Program-made: the position numbers and the translations under genes
Assembly (NCBI RefSeq): GCF_018603905.1
Contig: NZ_JAHFZZ010000007.1
Location: forward strand, 186,001 to 250,000
Direction: 5' to 3'
Origin: Nonomuraea sp. NEAU-A123
Lineage (GTDB): Bacteria > Actinomycetota > Actinomycetes > Streptosporangiales > Streptosporangiaceae
DNA length: 64,000 nucleotides
Notes under the pieces: generated by a model
Told to the model about the DNA's origin: nothing
Seen by the model: only the letters and a program-made list of their open reading frames with translations
Database searches by the model: none
Shown here: piece after piece, positions 26,310-35,259 of the stretch
Position numbering within the stretch: position 1 is the stretch's first letter
Layout of the letters: the number at the start of each line of letters is the position of its first letter

Positions 26310-27746
26310 CTACTTGAGGAAGTCGGGGACGTCGAGCTCCTCCTCCTGCTCTTCGAAAACCACCGGACGGCGTTTGGCGGGCTCCGACATGCGGGAGGTG
26401 ATGGGCGTGGGCGGATTGGCGGGCTCGGGCGTGGGGCGAGGGATCGAGACGGGGCCGGAAGGCTCGTCGGCGATCGCCTCGTGGACCGGCTCGGGCGTGT
26501 TGTCCACCGGGCGCACCGGCTCGGGCCGATGGTCGGAGCGCTGCTCGGCTCGGAAGTCGGACCGGTGGTCCGGGCGAGGCGGTTCGGGGTGGAGGTCGGC
26601 GCGCGGCTCGGGGCGAGGCTCCGGCCTGAAGTCGGGACGCGGTTCGGGACGGGGCTCGGGGCGCGGGTCGAAACGCTGCGGCGCGGGCTCGGCCTTCACG
26701 CTGGGCACGCTGGGCCGTACCGGCGACGACACGGGCGGGGCCGCGGGCGCGGCGGCCGGGCGGCTCTGCGGGCGCGGCAGCGGCTTCTCCACCGGCGGCG
26801 GCACGTCGTCGAACCCGGCGGCGATCACGGTGACCCGCACCTCGTCGCCGAGCGCGTCGTCGATGACCGTACCGAAGATGATGTTGGCGTCGAGCGCGGC
26901 CGCCATCGACACGAGCTGGGCGGCCTCGTTGATCTCGAACAGGCCGAGGTCGGAGCCGCCGGCGATCGACAGCAGCACGCCGTGAGCGCCGTCGATGCTG
27001 GCCTCCAGCAGCGGGCTGGAGACCGCCATCTCGGCCGCGGCGACCGAGCGGTCGTCACCGCGTGCGTGGCCGATGCCCATCAACGCCGAACCCGCGCCGG
27101 ACATGACCGACTTGACGTCGGCGAAGTCGAGGTTGATCAAGCCGGGCGTGGTGATCAGATCGGTGATGCCCTGTACACCGGACAGCAGCACCTGGTCGGC
27201 CGCCTTGAACGCGTCGAGCACGCTCACCTGCCGGTCGGAGATCGACAGCAGCCGGTCGTTGGGAATCACTATCAGTGTGTCGACCTCGTCGCGCAGGGTC
27301 TCGATGCCGGCCTCGGCCTGGGAGGCCCTGCGGCGGCCCTCGAAGCTGAACGGCCGGGTCACTACGCCTATCGTGAGCGCGCCGAGCGATCTGGCGATGT
27401 TCGCCACGACGGGCGCGCCGCCGGTGCCGGTGCCGCCTCCCTCGCCCGCGGTCACGAAGACCATGTCGGCCCCCTTGAGGACCTCCTCGATCTCCTCACG
27501 ATGGTCTTCGGCCGCCTTGCGCCCCACATCGGGGTTGGCGCCGGCACCCAGCCCGCGCGTGAGCTCACGGCCCACGTCGAGTTTGACGTCGGCGTCACTC
27601 ATCAGCAGCGCCTGGGCGTCGGTGTTTATCGCGATGAACTCGACGCCCTTGAGTCCCTCCTCGATCATCCGGTTGACGGCGTTCACTCCGCCGCCGCCAA
27701 TGCCGACGACCTTGATGACCGCGAGGTAGTTCTGCGGTGCTGCCAC
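26310..27746 (-). CDS. ftsZ: cell division GTPase FtsZ with long Arg/Pro linker
   Basis: The tubulin homologue that forms the Z ring. The globular core shows VVGIGGGGVNAVNRM, the GTP signature GGGTGTG, and FAINTD-type (FIAINTDAQAL) and T7-loop (NLDFADVKSVM) motifs. GTG 27746 gives VAAPQNYLAVIKVVG, which matches the usual actinobacterial N-terminus MAAPQNYLAV; an ATG 33 bases upstream is possible. After the core, a linker of about 150 residues repeats RPEP/RPDF units (DNA about 26520-26680), and the conserved tail DVPDFLK closes the protein. Total 478 residues, longer than the typical 400 because of the linker. Confidence 0.96.
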   Translation of the reverse strand: MAAPQNYLAVIKVVGIGGGGVNAVNRMIEEGLKGVEFIAINTDAQALLMSDADVKLDVGRELTRGLGAGANPDVGRKAAEDHREEIEEVLKGADMVFVTAGEGGGTGTGGAPVVANIARSLGALTIGVVTRPFSFEGRRRASQAEAGIETLRDEVDTLIVIPNDRLLSISDRQVSVLDAFKAADQVLLSGVQGITDLITTPGLINLDFADVKSVMSGAGSALMGIGHARGDDRSVAAAEMAVSSPLLEASIDGAHGVLLSIAGGSDLGLFEINEAAQLVSMAAALDANIIFGTVIDDALGDEVRVTVIAAGFDDVPPPVEKPLPRPQSRPAAAPAAPPVSSPVRPSVPSVKAEPAPQRFDPRPEPRPEPRPDFRPEPRPEPRADLHPEPPRPDHRSDFRAEQRSDHRPEPVRPVDNTPEPVHEAIADEPSGPVSIPRPTPEPANPPTPITSRMSEPAKRRPVVFEEQEEELDVPDFLK

Positions 27747-28200
27747 GACGAGGGGCCTTTCCGCTCGTTGACTTGCCATTTCGGTGCGGATCGTCTCCGC
27801 GTTCGCTTGCTTCGTTAACTCTCAACCTCAAGTTGAGATTCAGATTTATGTCAACCTGAGGATTGATACGGACAGTAGGAGTTACGCTCCAGGCGGGTCA
27901 ACTAACCGCGCCGCAAGCACGTCCGGCGTGTCGCGGGCTGTCCGTTTCGCTCCGTCGTCACGCCTGGTCGGGGTCCTCCTCTGCCACGCGCCGTGTTAAG
28001 GCTCTCACGCCGGGACCCCCATCCCGGACAGGCTCGGCCATCGCCCGGCGCCACAATTGGGGCACTTTGCCGAGCGCGTTGCCCTTTATGCGACACATGT
28101 CCCCTAGGACGCCCCAACTTCACTTGCGGATCACGCTCATGGCGAACCCCGGCGACCTGCCTCGGCCCCAGCGGCTTCCGTCGCGGCGCTGGAGCCTGGC
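27747..28200 (-). promoter_or_regulatory. ftsZ upstream region with a palindrome
   Basis: 454 bases between ftsQ and ftsZ with no gene, so ftsZ very likely has its own promoters here, as in Streptomyces. The only AT-rich part, 27810-27880, contains the palindrome TCTCAACCTCAAGTTGAGA (27820-27838; nested arms CTCAA/TTGAG). It is about 75 bases before the ftsZ start, in a position fit for an operator or a structured 5' leader. The rest shows no clear signal. Confidence 0.5.
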
Positions 28201-28863
28201 TCACTTGAGCGTCACCACGTCGGGTGAGCTCACGTCATAGACGTCGGCCTTGCGCCGCAGGAGCGTCGCCAGGATGCGGGCCTTGTCCGCGCCCCGGTCG
28301 GACCCGCCCCAGACCACGCTGCGGCCGTCGGAGAGCTCCAGCGACACGCCCTCGGGTGAGGAGGCGCGGACCAGGCGTACCTTGGCGGCGAGATCGTCGG
28401 GCAGCGACTGGATCACCTGGAGCGCGGCCATGGTCGTGGGGTCTCCGGCGGCCGGGCGGTCCAGCTTGAGCGTCGGCAGGCCGGGCGGGACCATGTCCCT
28501 GATCTCGATGACGACGCCCGTCTTGTCGATCAGCGCCGCCTTCCCGCCGGCCGTGACCGCGGCGACCGGCTCGCGCTCGACCACCTCGATCCTCAGCGTG
28601 CCCGGCCAGACCCGGTCGACCTTGGCCGAGGCGAGCTGCCTGATCTTCATCACGCGGCCCTCCACCCCGGCGAGGTCGACGGTGGCCAGCGGGTGCAGTT
28701 GGGGCACTCCGGCCTGCTGTTCGATGCGCTCAGCAGGCACTGTGACATTTCCCACGATGTCGATCGAACGTACGCCGAGCACCGGTGAGAAGAACACCAG
28801 CCAGGCGGCGGTGCCGACCACTCCGGCGGTCAGCAGCACCAGGAAAGCGTCGCGCGCCTTCAT
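28201..28863 (-). CDS. ftsQ: cell division protein FtsQ
   Basis: A 220-residue bitopic membrane protein: short basic N-terminus, one membrane segment (AFLVLLTAGVVGTAAWLVFF), then the POTRA domain (VLGVRSIDIVGNVTVPAERI) and the FtsQ beta domain (WPGTLRIEVVEREPVA, then KTGVVIE). It links early and late divisome proteins outside the membrane. ATG 28863 is chosen because GGGAGGG precedes it by about four bases. Between murC and ftsZ. The 195 bases before it to murC hold no gene. Confidence 0.92.
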   Translation of the reverse strand: MKARDAFLVLLTAGVVGTAAWLVFFSPVLGVRSIDIVGNVTVPAERIEQQAGVPQLHPLATVDLAGVEGRVMKIRQLASAKVDRVWPGTLRIEVVEREPVAAVTAGGKAALIDKTGVVIEIRDMVPPGLPTLKLDRPAAGDPTTMAALQVIQSLPDDLAAKVRLVRASSPEGVSLELSDGRSVVWGGSDRGADKARILATLLRRKADVYDVSSPDVVTLK

Positions 28864-29058
28864 CGCCCTCCCAAGGTCGCCCGCCTCGCGCAACCGACAC
28901 GCCGTGCGCCACCGAACCTACGCCGCCCGCGGCCACCGCCCACGGCGCCACGCCCAAGCCACCACCCGACCGCCCACGACCACCGGGCCGACCACCCACC
29001 GACCGGCCGCACCCGGCCACCGACCGTACGGGAGCGCGGACCCTGAGGGACCGCGGTG

Positions 29059-30459
29059 TCATCCCGCGGAGAGCTCCGCGAGGATCTGCGGGCCCAGCTC
29101 CGTCACGTCGCCCGCCCCCATCGTCAGCACGATGTCGCCACCCCGGGCCCGGCCCGCCACCAGGGCCGGCACGGAGGCGCGGTCCGGAGCGTAGACCACC
29201 TGCGAGGCGGGCAGCCGCACGCGGCCCGCCACCATGGCCCCTGAGACGCCAGGCTCGGGATCCTCACGGGCCCCGTAGACGTCGAGCACGATCGCCTCGT
29301 CGGCCAGCCCGAGCGCCGTCCCGAACTCGTCGGCGAAGAACCTGGTGCGCGAGTAGAGATGCGGCTGGAAGACCGCGATGACCCGCCCGGTGCCCGAGTA
29401 GGAGGCCACCACGTCACGCGCGGCCCGCAGGTCGGCGGCCAGCTCGGTCGGGTGATGGGCGTAGCTGTCGAACACCGCGACCCCGCCCGCCTCGCCCTTG
29501 GCCTCGAAGCGCCGCTTGGCCCCGGTGAAGGTCGCCAGCCCGTCCCTGATCTCCTCGAACGGCAGCCCCAGCGCCACGGCCACGGCGACCACGGCGGTGG
29601 CGTTGAGCGCGTTGTGCGCCCCGGGGACGGCCAGCCGGACTTCGCCCATGCCCTCGATGGTGAACGTGGTGCCGAACCCGTCGGGCCGGACATCGCTCAC
29701 GCGGTAGTCGCCCGTCTCGCCGTACGTGATGACCTTGAGGCCGCGCGCCCGCGCCACGTCGGCGAGCTCCGCCGAGCCGGGGTCGTCGGCGCAGACGATC
29801 AGCAGCGACGCGATGCGGTCGGCGAAGCGGGCGAAGCTGTCGTGCACGGCCCGCGGATCGCCGTAGTTGTCGAGGTGGTCGGCCTCGACGTTGGTCACCA
29901 CGGCGATGTCGGGCGCCAGCATGAGGAACGAGCCGTCGCTCTCGTCGGCCTCGGCGATGAACACTTCGCCCGACCCCTCGTCGGCCCCCAGCCCGGTGGT
30001 GACGAGTTGGCCGCCCACGCAGTAGGACGGGTCGGCGCCGCACTTCTGCAGCGCCACGGTCAGCATCGAGGCGGTGGTGGTCTTGCCGTGGGTGCCCGCG
30101 ACGGCGACGCCGGTGCGCCCGGCCATCACCGAGGCGAGCGCGGCGGCCCGCGGGATGATCCGCAGCCCCTGCTTGAGCGCCTCGCCCAGCTCGGGGTTGG
30201 AGTCGCGGATCGCGGTGGACACCACCACGGTGTCGACGTCCCTGATGTGGGAGGCGGCGTGGCCGATGTGCACGATCGCGCCCAGCTCGCGCAGCTCGCT
30301 CACCTGCTCGGTGCTGCGGGCGTCACTGCCGGACACGCGCACCCCGCGCTTGAGCAGGATGCGGGCGATCCCTGACATCCCCGCGCCACCGATGCCGATG
30401 AAGTGCACGCGCCCCAGCTCTTCTGCGGCGACGGGATCGACCAGCTTGACGAGACTCAT
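29059..30459 (-). CDS. murC: UDP-N-acetylmuramate--L-alanine ligase
   Basis: A 466-residue Mur ligase that adds the first amino acid, L-Ala, to UDP-MurNAc with ATP. Motifs: N-terminal nucleotide fold HFIGIGGAGMSGIARIL, the ATP loop GTHGKTTTASM, ADESDGSFL and VTNVEADHLDNYG, and in the C-terminal domain DSYAHHPTE and FQPHLYSRT, both diagnostic of MurC. The start overlaps the murG stop by four bases (ATGA), so the two are coupled. Confidence 0.95.
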   Translation of the reverse strand: MSLVKLVDPVAAEELGRVHFIGIGGAGMSGIARILLKRGVRVSGSDARSTEQVSELRELGAIVHIGHAASHIRDVDTVVVSTAIRDSNPELGEALKQGLRIIPRAAALASVMAGRTGVAVAGTHGKTTTASMLTVALQKCGADPSYCVGGQLVTTGLGADEGSGEVFIAEADESDGSFLMLAPDIAVVTNVEADHLDNYGDPRAVHDSFARFADRIASLLIVCADDPGSAELADVARARGLKVITYGETGDYRVSDVRPDGFGTTFTIEGMGEVRLAVPGAHNALNATAVVAVAVALGLPFEEIRDGLATFTGAKRRFEAKGEAGGVAVFDSYAHHPTELAADLRAARDVVASYSGTGRVIAVFQPHLYSRTRFFADEFGTALGLADEAIVLDVYGAREDPEPGVSGAMVAGRVRLPASQVVYAPDRASVPALVAGRARGGDIVLTMGAGDVTELGPQILAELSAG

Positions 30460-31541
30460 CGGGCTATCTCCAACACTTTCCTGGCCAGAATGATATCGGC
30501 GTCCTTCCGCCCGAGCCTGGAGGCGGCCTCCGACAGGGCCACGACCCGCTCGGGACTGTGGAGCACCGGAAGGACGTTATGGACGATCCAATCAGATGAC
30601 AGCTCGGCGTCGCCGACCACGAACCCGCCGCCGCCCGCGGCGATGCGCTCGGCGTTGATCCGCTGCTCGCCGTTGCCGTGCGGCAGCGGCACGTAGGCGG
30701 CGGGCAGCCCGACCGCCGTGAGCTCGGCGCAGGTCAGCGCGCCGCTGCGGCACAGGGCGAAGTCCGCGGCCGCGTACGCGAGATCCATGCGATCGACGTA
30801 GGGCAGCAGCACGTATTGGGGGTCGCCCGGCGGCGGCTCGCGCTCGACGGTGTTCTTGGGGCCGATCACGTGCAGCACCTGCACCCCCGCCGAGCGCAGG
30901 ATGGGCGCGGCGGCCAGCGCGGCCTCGTTGAGCGACCTGGCTCCCTGGGAGCCGCCGAAGACCAGCAGCGTGGGCCGGTCGGTCTGCAGCCCGAACCAGG
31001 AGCGCGCCTTGTCGCCCATCGACAGCCGGTCGAGCGTGACGATCTCGCGGCGCAGCGGGGTGCCGATGTATTCGGCCTTGCCCAGCACGTGGTCGGGGAA
31101 GCCGGTGAAGACGTGGTCGGTGAGCCGGGCGCCCAGCCGGTTGGCCAGGCCGGGCCGCGGGTTGGCCTCGTGCACCACGATCGGCAGGCCGCGCCGCTTG
31201 GCCGCCAGGTAGGCGGGAGTCGCCACATAGCCGCCGAAGCCCACCAGGATGTCGGCCTGGACCCGGTCGAGTATCGCCGCCACCGCGTTGACCGCCCCGG
31301 CCAGCCGTCCGGGCACGGTCAGCAGCCGCGGCGTGATCGCCCTCGGCAGCGGCACGGCCGGCACCAGCTCGAGCTCGTATCCCCTGGCCGGGACCAGACG
31401 GGTTTCGAGCCCGCGTTCGGTGCCCACGCAGGTTATGCCGATGCGCTGGTCAAGATGGCGCAGCGCGTCCGCAAGGGCGAGAGCCGGCTCGATGTGCCCG
31501 GCCGTCCCGCCACCGGCGAGGACCACCCTCATGTCGGTCAC
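30456..31541 (-). CDS. murG: UDP-GlcNAc transferase of lipid II synthesis
   Basis: A 361-residue GT28 glycosyltransferase making lipid II from lipid I at the inner membrane face. Motifs: GGGTAGHIEPALALADAL at the N-terminus (glycine-rich loop 1), GFGGYVATP, HEANPRPGLANR, FGGSQGARSLN, and CRSGALTCAEL with the conserved Glu. YVPLPHGNGEQRINA is the family's C-terminal site. ftsW ends three bases before its ATG and murC overlaps its end. Confidence 0.95.
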   Translation of the reverse strand: MTDMRVVLAGGGTAGHIEPALALADALRHLDQRIGITCVGTERGLETRLVPARGYELELVPAVPLPRAITPRLLTVPGRLAGAVNAVAAILDRVQADILVGFGGYVATPAYLAAKRRGLPIVVHEANPRPGLANRLGARLTDHVFTGFPDHVLGKAEYIGTPLRREIVTLDRLSMGDKARSWFGLQTDRPTLLVFGGSQGARSLNEAALAAAPILRSAGVQVLHVIGPKNTVEREPPPGDPQYVLLPYVDRMDLAYAAADFALCRSGALTCAELTAVGLPAAYVPLPHGNGEQRINAERIAAGGGGFVVGDAELSSDWIVHNVLPVLHSPERVVALSEAASRLGRKDADIILARKVLEIAR

Positions 31542-31544
31542 TCC

Positions 31545-32840
31545 CTAACGTCTCACTCGGCCTTTGGTCGTTCCCCCCAGGCCAAGCCAGCTTAGGGCCC
31601 GTGCGGCCGGTCCGGGGCCACGAGCCGCCAGTGCCTCGCGCGCGCCCGGCTCACGTTTCGCGAAGGACAGCAGCATCCCCAGGGCCGCGAGAGTGGGCAA
31701 CAGCGCCGACCCCCCGTAGGAGACGAGCGGCAGCGGGATGCCGGTGATGGGTACCACGCCGAGGACCGCGCCCATGTTGACGATGGCCTGGCCGACGATC
31801 CAGGCCACGATGGCGGCGGCGGCGAGCCGGACGAAGGAGTCCTTGACCCGGGAGGCGACCCGCAGGCCCGCGTAACCGAGCAGCCCGAACAGCACCACCA
31901 CGATCAGGGTCCCCATCAGCCCGAGCTCCTCGCCGAGGATGGCGAAGATGAAGTCGCTCTCGCCGTGGGGCAGCCAGCTCCATTTCGCCCGGCTGCTGCC
32001 CAGGCCGAGCCCGAACCAACCACCGGAGCCCATCGCGATCTGCCCCTGTACGGCCTGGTAGCCGTCGCCCTGCGCGTCGGCCCACGGGTCGAGGAAGGCG
32101 CCGATGCGCGCCATGCGGTACGGCTCCACCTTGATCATGATCAGCGTGGCCAGCACGGCCAGGGACAGGATGCCACCGAACAGCTTCACCGGCGCCCCCA
32201 CCACCCACAACAGCGACAGGAAGATCATGAACAGCACCAGCGTGGTGCCCAGGTCGCGGCCCAGCATGACCATGACGGCCAGGAGCACGGTGCCCGGCAT
32301 GAGCGGGATCAGCAACTGCCGCCACTCGATGCGGCCGTGCCGCGCCCTGCGGGCCAGCAGGTCGGCTCCCCACAGCGCGAGGGCCAGCTTGGCGGGCTCC
32401 GACGGCTGGATGCTGTACGAGCCGACGTCGATCCACCGCTGCGCGCCCAGCTGGGACGTGCCGATGAACAGCACCATGACCAGGCCGATGAACGACAGCG
32501 CCATCAGCGGGTAGCCCGCCCAGCGGAAGAACTTGTGCGGCAGCCGCGAGCAGGCCCACATGATCAGCACGCCCAAGCCGGCCGACAGCGCCTGCTTGGC
32601 GAACCAGGTGAACGGGTCCAGGGTCTTCTGCATCGCCTCGATGCTGGAGGCGGACAGCACCATCATCAGCCCGAGCGGCAGCAGCAGCCCGCAGCAGCCC
32701 AGGATGAGGTAGTAGGTCGTCAGCGGCTTCTCCAGCAGCTCCTTGACCACGGCGAGCTGGTCGCGGATCCAGCCGATCGGCCCTTCGACCGCGCTCTGCG
32801 GGGGCCGCTCCGGAGCCTGCGGCGTGGTGGTCGTGCTCAC
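31545..32840 (-). CDS. ftsW: SEDS-family septal peptidoglycan polymerase FtsW
   Basis: A 431-residue polytopic SEDS protein with about ten membrane segments. It polymerises lipid II at the septum with FtsI. Motifs: WIDVGSYSIQPSEPAKLAL, MLGRDLGTTLVLF, the long loop ending SSRAKWSWLPHGESDFIFAI, and GIPLPLVSYGGS. The GTG start at 32840 overlaps the murD stop (GTGA), with GGAGG in murD. The N-terminal 40 residues before the first helix are Thr/Pro-rich. The two-residue pair after the last helix runs into a basic tail. Confidence 0.94.
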   Translation of the reverse strand: MSTTTTPQAPERPPQSAVEGPIGWIRDQLAVVKELLEKPLTTYYLILGCCGLLLPLGLMMVLSASSIEAMQKTLDPFTWFAKQALSAGLGVLIMWACSRLPHKFFRWAGYPLMALSFIGLVMVLFIGTSQLGAQRWIDVGSYSIQPSEPAKLALALWGADLLARRARHGRIEWRQLLIPLMPGTVLLAVMVMLGRDLGTTLVLFMIFLSLLWVVGAPVKLFGGILSLAVLATLIMIKVEPYRMARIGAFLDPWADAQGDGYQAVQGQIAMGSGGWFGLGLGSSRAKWSWLPHGESDFIFAILGEELGLMGTLIVVVLFGLLGYAGLRVASRVKDSFVRLAAAAIVAWIVGQAIVNMGAVLGVVPITGIPLPLVSYGGSALLPTLAALGMLLSFAKREPGAREALAARGPGPAARALSWLGLGGTTKGRVRR

Positions 32841-34201
32841 GTGGCCGCCTCCAGGCCGTGGACGGCTCGCGCGAAGGCCTCCCCTCGGGCCGGGTAGTTG
32901 GCGAACATGTCCAGCGACGCGCCGGCCGGGGACAGCAGCACGGTGTCCCCTGGGGAGGCGAGCCTGGCGGCTTCGGTGACGACACGGTCCATCGCACCAG
33001 TGTCTTGGGCGGAGATGTCCACGACGGGGACATTCGGCGCGTGTCGCGCCAGAGCTTCGGCGATCCGGGCGCGATCCACGCCGAGCAGCACGGCGCCGCG
33101 CAGCCTGGGCGCCGCCCGGCGTACCAGGTCGTCGACGTCGGCGCCCTTGAGCTGGCCGCCCGCGATCCACACGATCGACGGGTACGACGACAGGGCCGCG
33201 GCGGCGGCGTGCGGGTTGGTGGCCTTGGAGTCGTCGACGTAGTCGACCTCGCCGACCCGCTCGACGTACGCCATGCGGTGCGGGTCGGGCACGAAGTCGC
33301 GCAGGCCCTGCCGTACGGACTCGGTGGGGACGCCGAGCGTGCGGGCCAGCGCGGCGGCGGCGAGCGCGTTGGCCACGTTGTGCGGCGCGAGGGGGCGCAC
33401 GTCGGCGAGCGTCGCGAGCTCCTCGGCGGACTCGGCGGGGTTCGGCACGAACGCCCGGTCCACCAGCAGGTCCTCCACCACGCCGAGCTGGCCCGGCTTG
33501 GGCACGAGCAGCGTGAAGCCGACCTTGTCCGGGTAGGGCGCGGCGAGCCGGGACGCCTCGGGGTCGTCGGCGTTGTAGACCACCGTGCCCGCGCGCTCGA
33601 AGATGCGGCCCTTGGCCGCTGCGTAGGCCTCCATCGAGCCGTGCCAGTCGAGATGGTCGGGCGCCACGTTGAGTATCGCCGCGGCGTGCGGGGCGAGCGT
33701 GCTCGACCAGTGCAGCTGGAAGCTCGACAGCTCGACGGCAAGGACGTCGTACGGCTCCGCGACGGCCTCTACCACGGGCACGCCCACGTTGCCCACGGCC
33801 AGTGCCTTGCGCCCGGCGGCGAGCAGGATGGAGGTGAGCATGCGCACGACGGTCGTCTTGCCGTTGGTGCCGGTCAGCGCGAGCCAGGGAGCCGCCTGGG
33901 CGGGCCGCAGCCGCCAGGCCAGCTCCACCTCCCCGACCACCTCGACGCCCGCCTCCAGGGCGGCGGCGATCAGCGGGTGGTGCGGCGCCCAGCCGGTGGT
34001 GACGAGCCGGGTGACGCCTTCAGGCAGCTCCATCGGGCCGAAGCGCACCTCGACGCCGAGCCCGGCGAGCTCGGCGGCCACGGCGCGCTGGCGGTCGCCC
34101 TCGACGCCCTCGACCACGACGACGGGCTCGCCCCGCGCGGCGAGCACCCGCGCCACGGCGGTGCCCGACACGCCGAGCCCGGCCACGCAGGTGAGGGTCA
34201 T
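32837..34201 (-). CDS. murD: UDP-N-acetylmuramoylalanine--D-glutamate ligase
   Basis: A 454-residue Mur ligase adding D-Glu. Motifs: N-terminal fold VAGLGVSGTAVARVLAARG, ATP loop GTNGKTTVVRM, NVAPDHLDWHGSMEAYAAAK, and C-terminal YVDDSKATNPHAAAAAL and WIAGGQLKGADVDDLV, diagnostic of MurD. ATG 34201 overlaps the last base of the mraY stop codon (TAATG), so translation is coupled; an in-frame ATG further up lies inside mraY. It overlaps ftsW by four bases. Confidence 0.95.
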   Translation of the reverse strand: MTLTCVAGLGVSGTAVARVLAARGEPVVVVEGVEGDRQRAVAAELAGLGVEVRFGPMELPEGVTRLVTTGWAPHHPLIAAALEAGVEVVGEVELAWRLRPAQAAPWLALTGTNGKTTVVRMLTSILLAAGRKALAVGNVGVPVVEAVAEPYDVLAVELSSFQLHWSSTLAPHAAAILNVAPDHLDWHGSMEAYAAAKGRIFERAGTVVYNADDPEASRLAAPYPDKVGFTLLVPKPGQLGVVEDLLVDRAFVPNPAESAEELATLADVRPLAPHNVANALAAAALARTLGVPTESVRQGLRDFVPDPHRMAYVERVGEVDYVDDSKATNPHAAAAALSSYPSIVWIAGGQLKGADVDDLVRRAAPRLRGAVLLGVDRARIAEALARHAPNVPVVDISAQDTGAMDRVVTEAARLASPGDTVLLSPAGASLDMFANYPARGEAFARAVHGLEAAT

Positions 34202-35259
34202 TACTTGGGCATCCATTCGACGTAGAACAGGCCGAGCCCGAGGGCCGCGCACAACATGGCGATCAGCCAGAAGCGGACCACGATCGTGGTCTCGGCCCAG
34301 CCCTTGAGCTCGAAGTGGTGCTGCAGCGGCGCCATCCTGAACACCCGTTTACCGGTCATCTTGAAGAAGCCGACCTGAATGATCACCGACATCGTGATGA
34401 TCACGCACAGCCCGGCGAGGATGATGAGCAGCAGCTGGGTGCGGGTGGTGATGGCCAGCCCGGCCAGCACGCCGCCCAGGGCCAGCGAGCCGGTGTCGCC
34501 CATGAAGATCTTCGCGGGCGGGGCGTTCCACCACAGGAACCCGATCAGCGCCCCGAGCACGGCCGCGGCCACCACGGCCAGGTCGAGCGGATCTCGTACC
34601 CAGTAGCAGTTGGGGCCGAGCTGGTCGATGCAGTTGTTGCGGAGCTGCCAGTTGCCGATCAGCACGTACGCGCCCAGCACCACCCCGGTAGCGCCGCTGG
34701 CCAGGCCGTCGAGGCCGTCGGTGAGGTTCACCGCGTTGGAGAAGCCGACGATCATGATGAGGACCCAGATGGTGAAGCCCACGAGGCCGATCGACGGCGG
34801 CCCGAAGTCGCGCAGGAACGACAGCCGGGGCTCGGCGGGGGTGATGCCGTAGACGTTGGCCTGCCGGGTCACCAGCACCGCGAAGATCGCGCCGATGACG
34901 AGCTGGCCGAGCGCCTTGGCGCCGCTGCGCAGGCCGAGGCTGCGCTGCTTGTAGATCTTGATGAAGTCGTCGAGGAAGCCGACCGCGCCGAGTCCGGTCA
35001 TCAGGAACAGCACCAGCATCCCCGAGACGGTCGGCGCCGCCAGCGTGGCGACGTGGGACCCGGCGTAGGCGAGCAGCGACGCCAGCACGATCACGGTGCC
35101 GCCCATGGTGGGCGTGCCCCGCTTGTCGTAGTGCCCTGACGGGCCCTCCTCGCGGATCTCCTGACCGTAACCGCGCCGGGAGAACAGCCGGATGGCCAGG
35201 GGCGTCCCGAGCATCGAGAGGATCAGCCCCACCGCACCGGCGATGACGATATCGATCAC
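34201..35259 (-). CDS. mraY: phospho-MurNAc-pentapeptide translocase
   Basis: A 352-residue membrane enzyme that attaches phospho-MurNAc-pentapeptide to undecaprenyl phosphate, forming lipid I. Ten hydrophobic segments; catalytic loops GFLDDFIKIYKQRSLGL (Asp-Asp pair), NAVNLTDGLDGLASG and FMGDTGSLALGG; and the HHFELKGWAET motif near the C-terminus. Start overlaps the murF stop by four bases. Length is at the family norm. Confidence 0.96.
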   Translation of the reverse strand: MIDIVIAGAVGLILSMLGTPLAIRLFSRRGYGQEIREEGPSGHYDKRGTPTMGGTVIVLASLLAYAGSHVATLAAPTVSGMLVLFLMTGLGAVGFLDDFIKIYKQRSLGLRSGAKALGQLVIGAIFAVLVTRQANVYGITPAEPRLSFLRDFGPPSIGLVGFTIWVLIMIVGFSNAVNLTDGLDGLASGATGVVLGAYVLIGNWQLRNNCIDQLGPNCYWVRDPLDLAVVAAAVLGALIGFLWWNAPPAKIFMGDTGSLALGGVLAGLAITTRTQLLLIILAGLCVIITMSVIIQVGFFKMTGKRVFRMAPLQHHFELKGWAETTIVVRFWLIAMLCAALGLGLFYVEWMPK

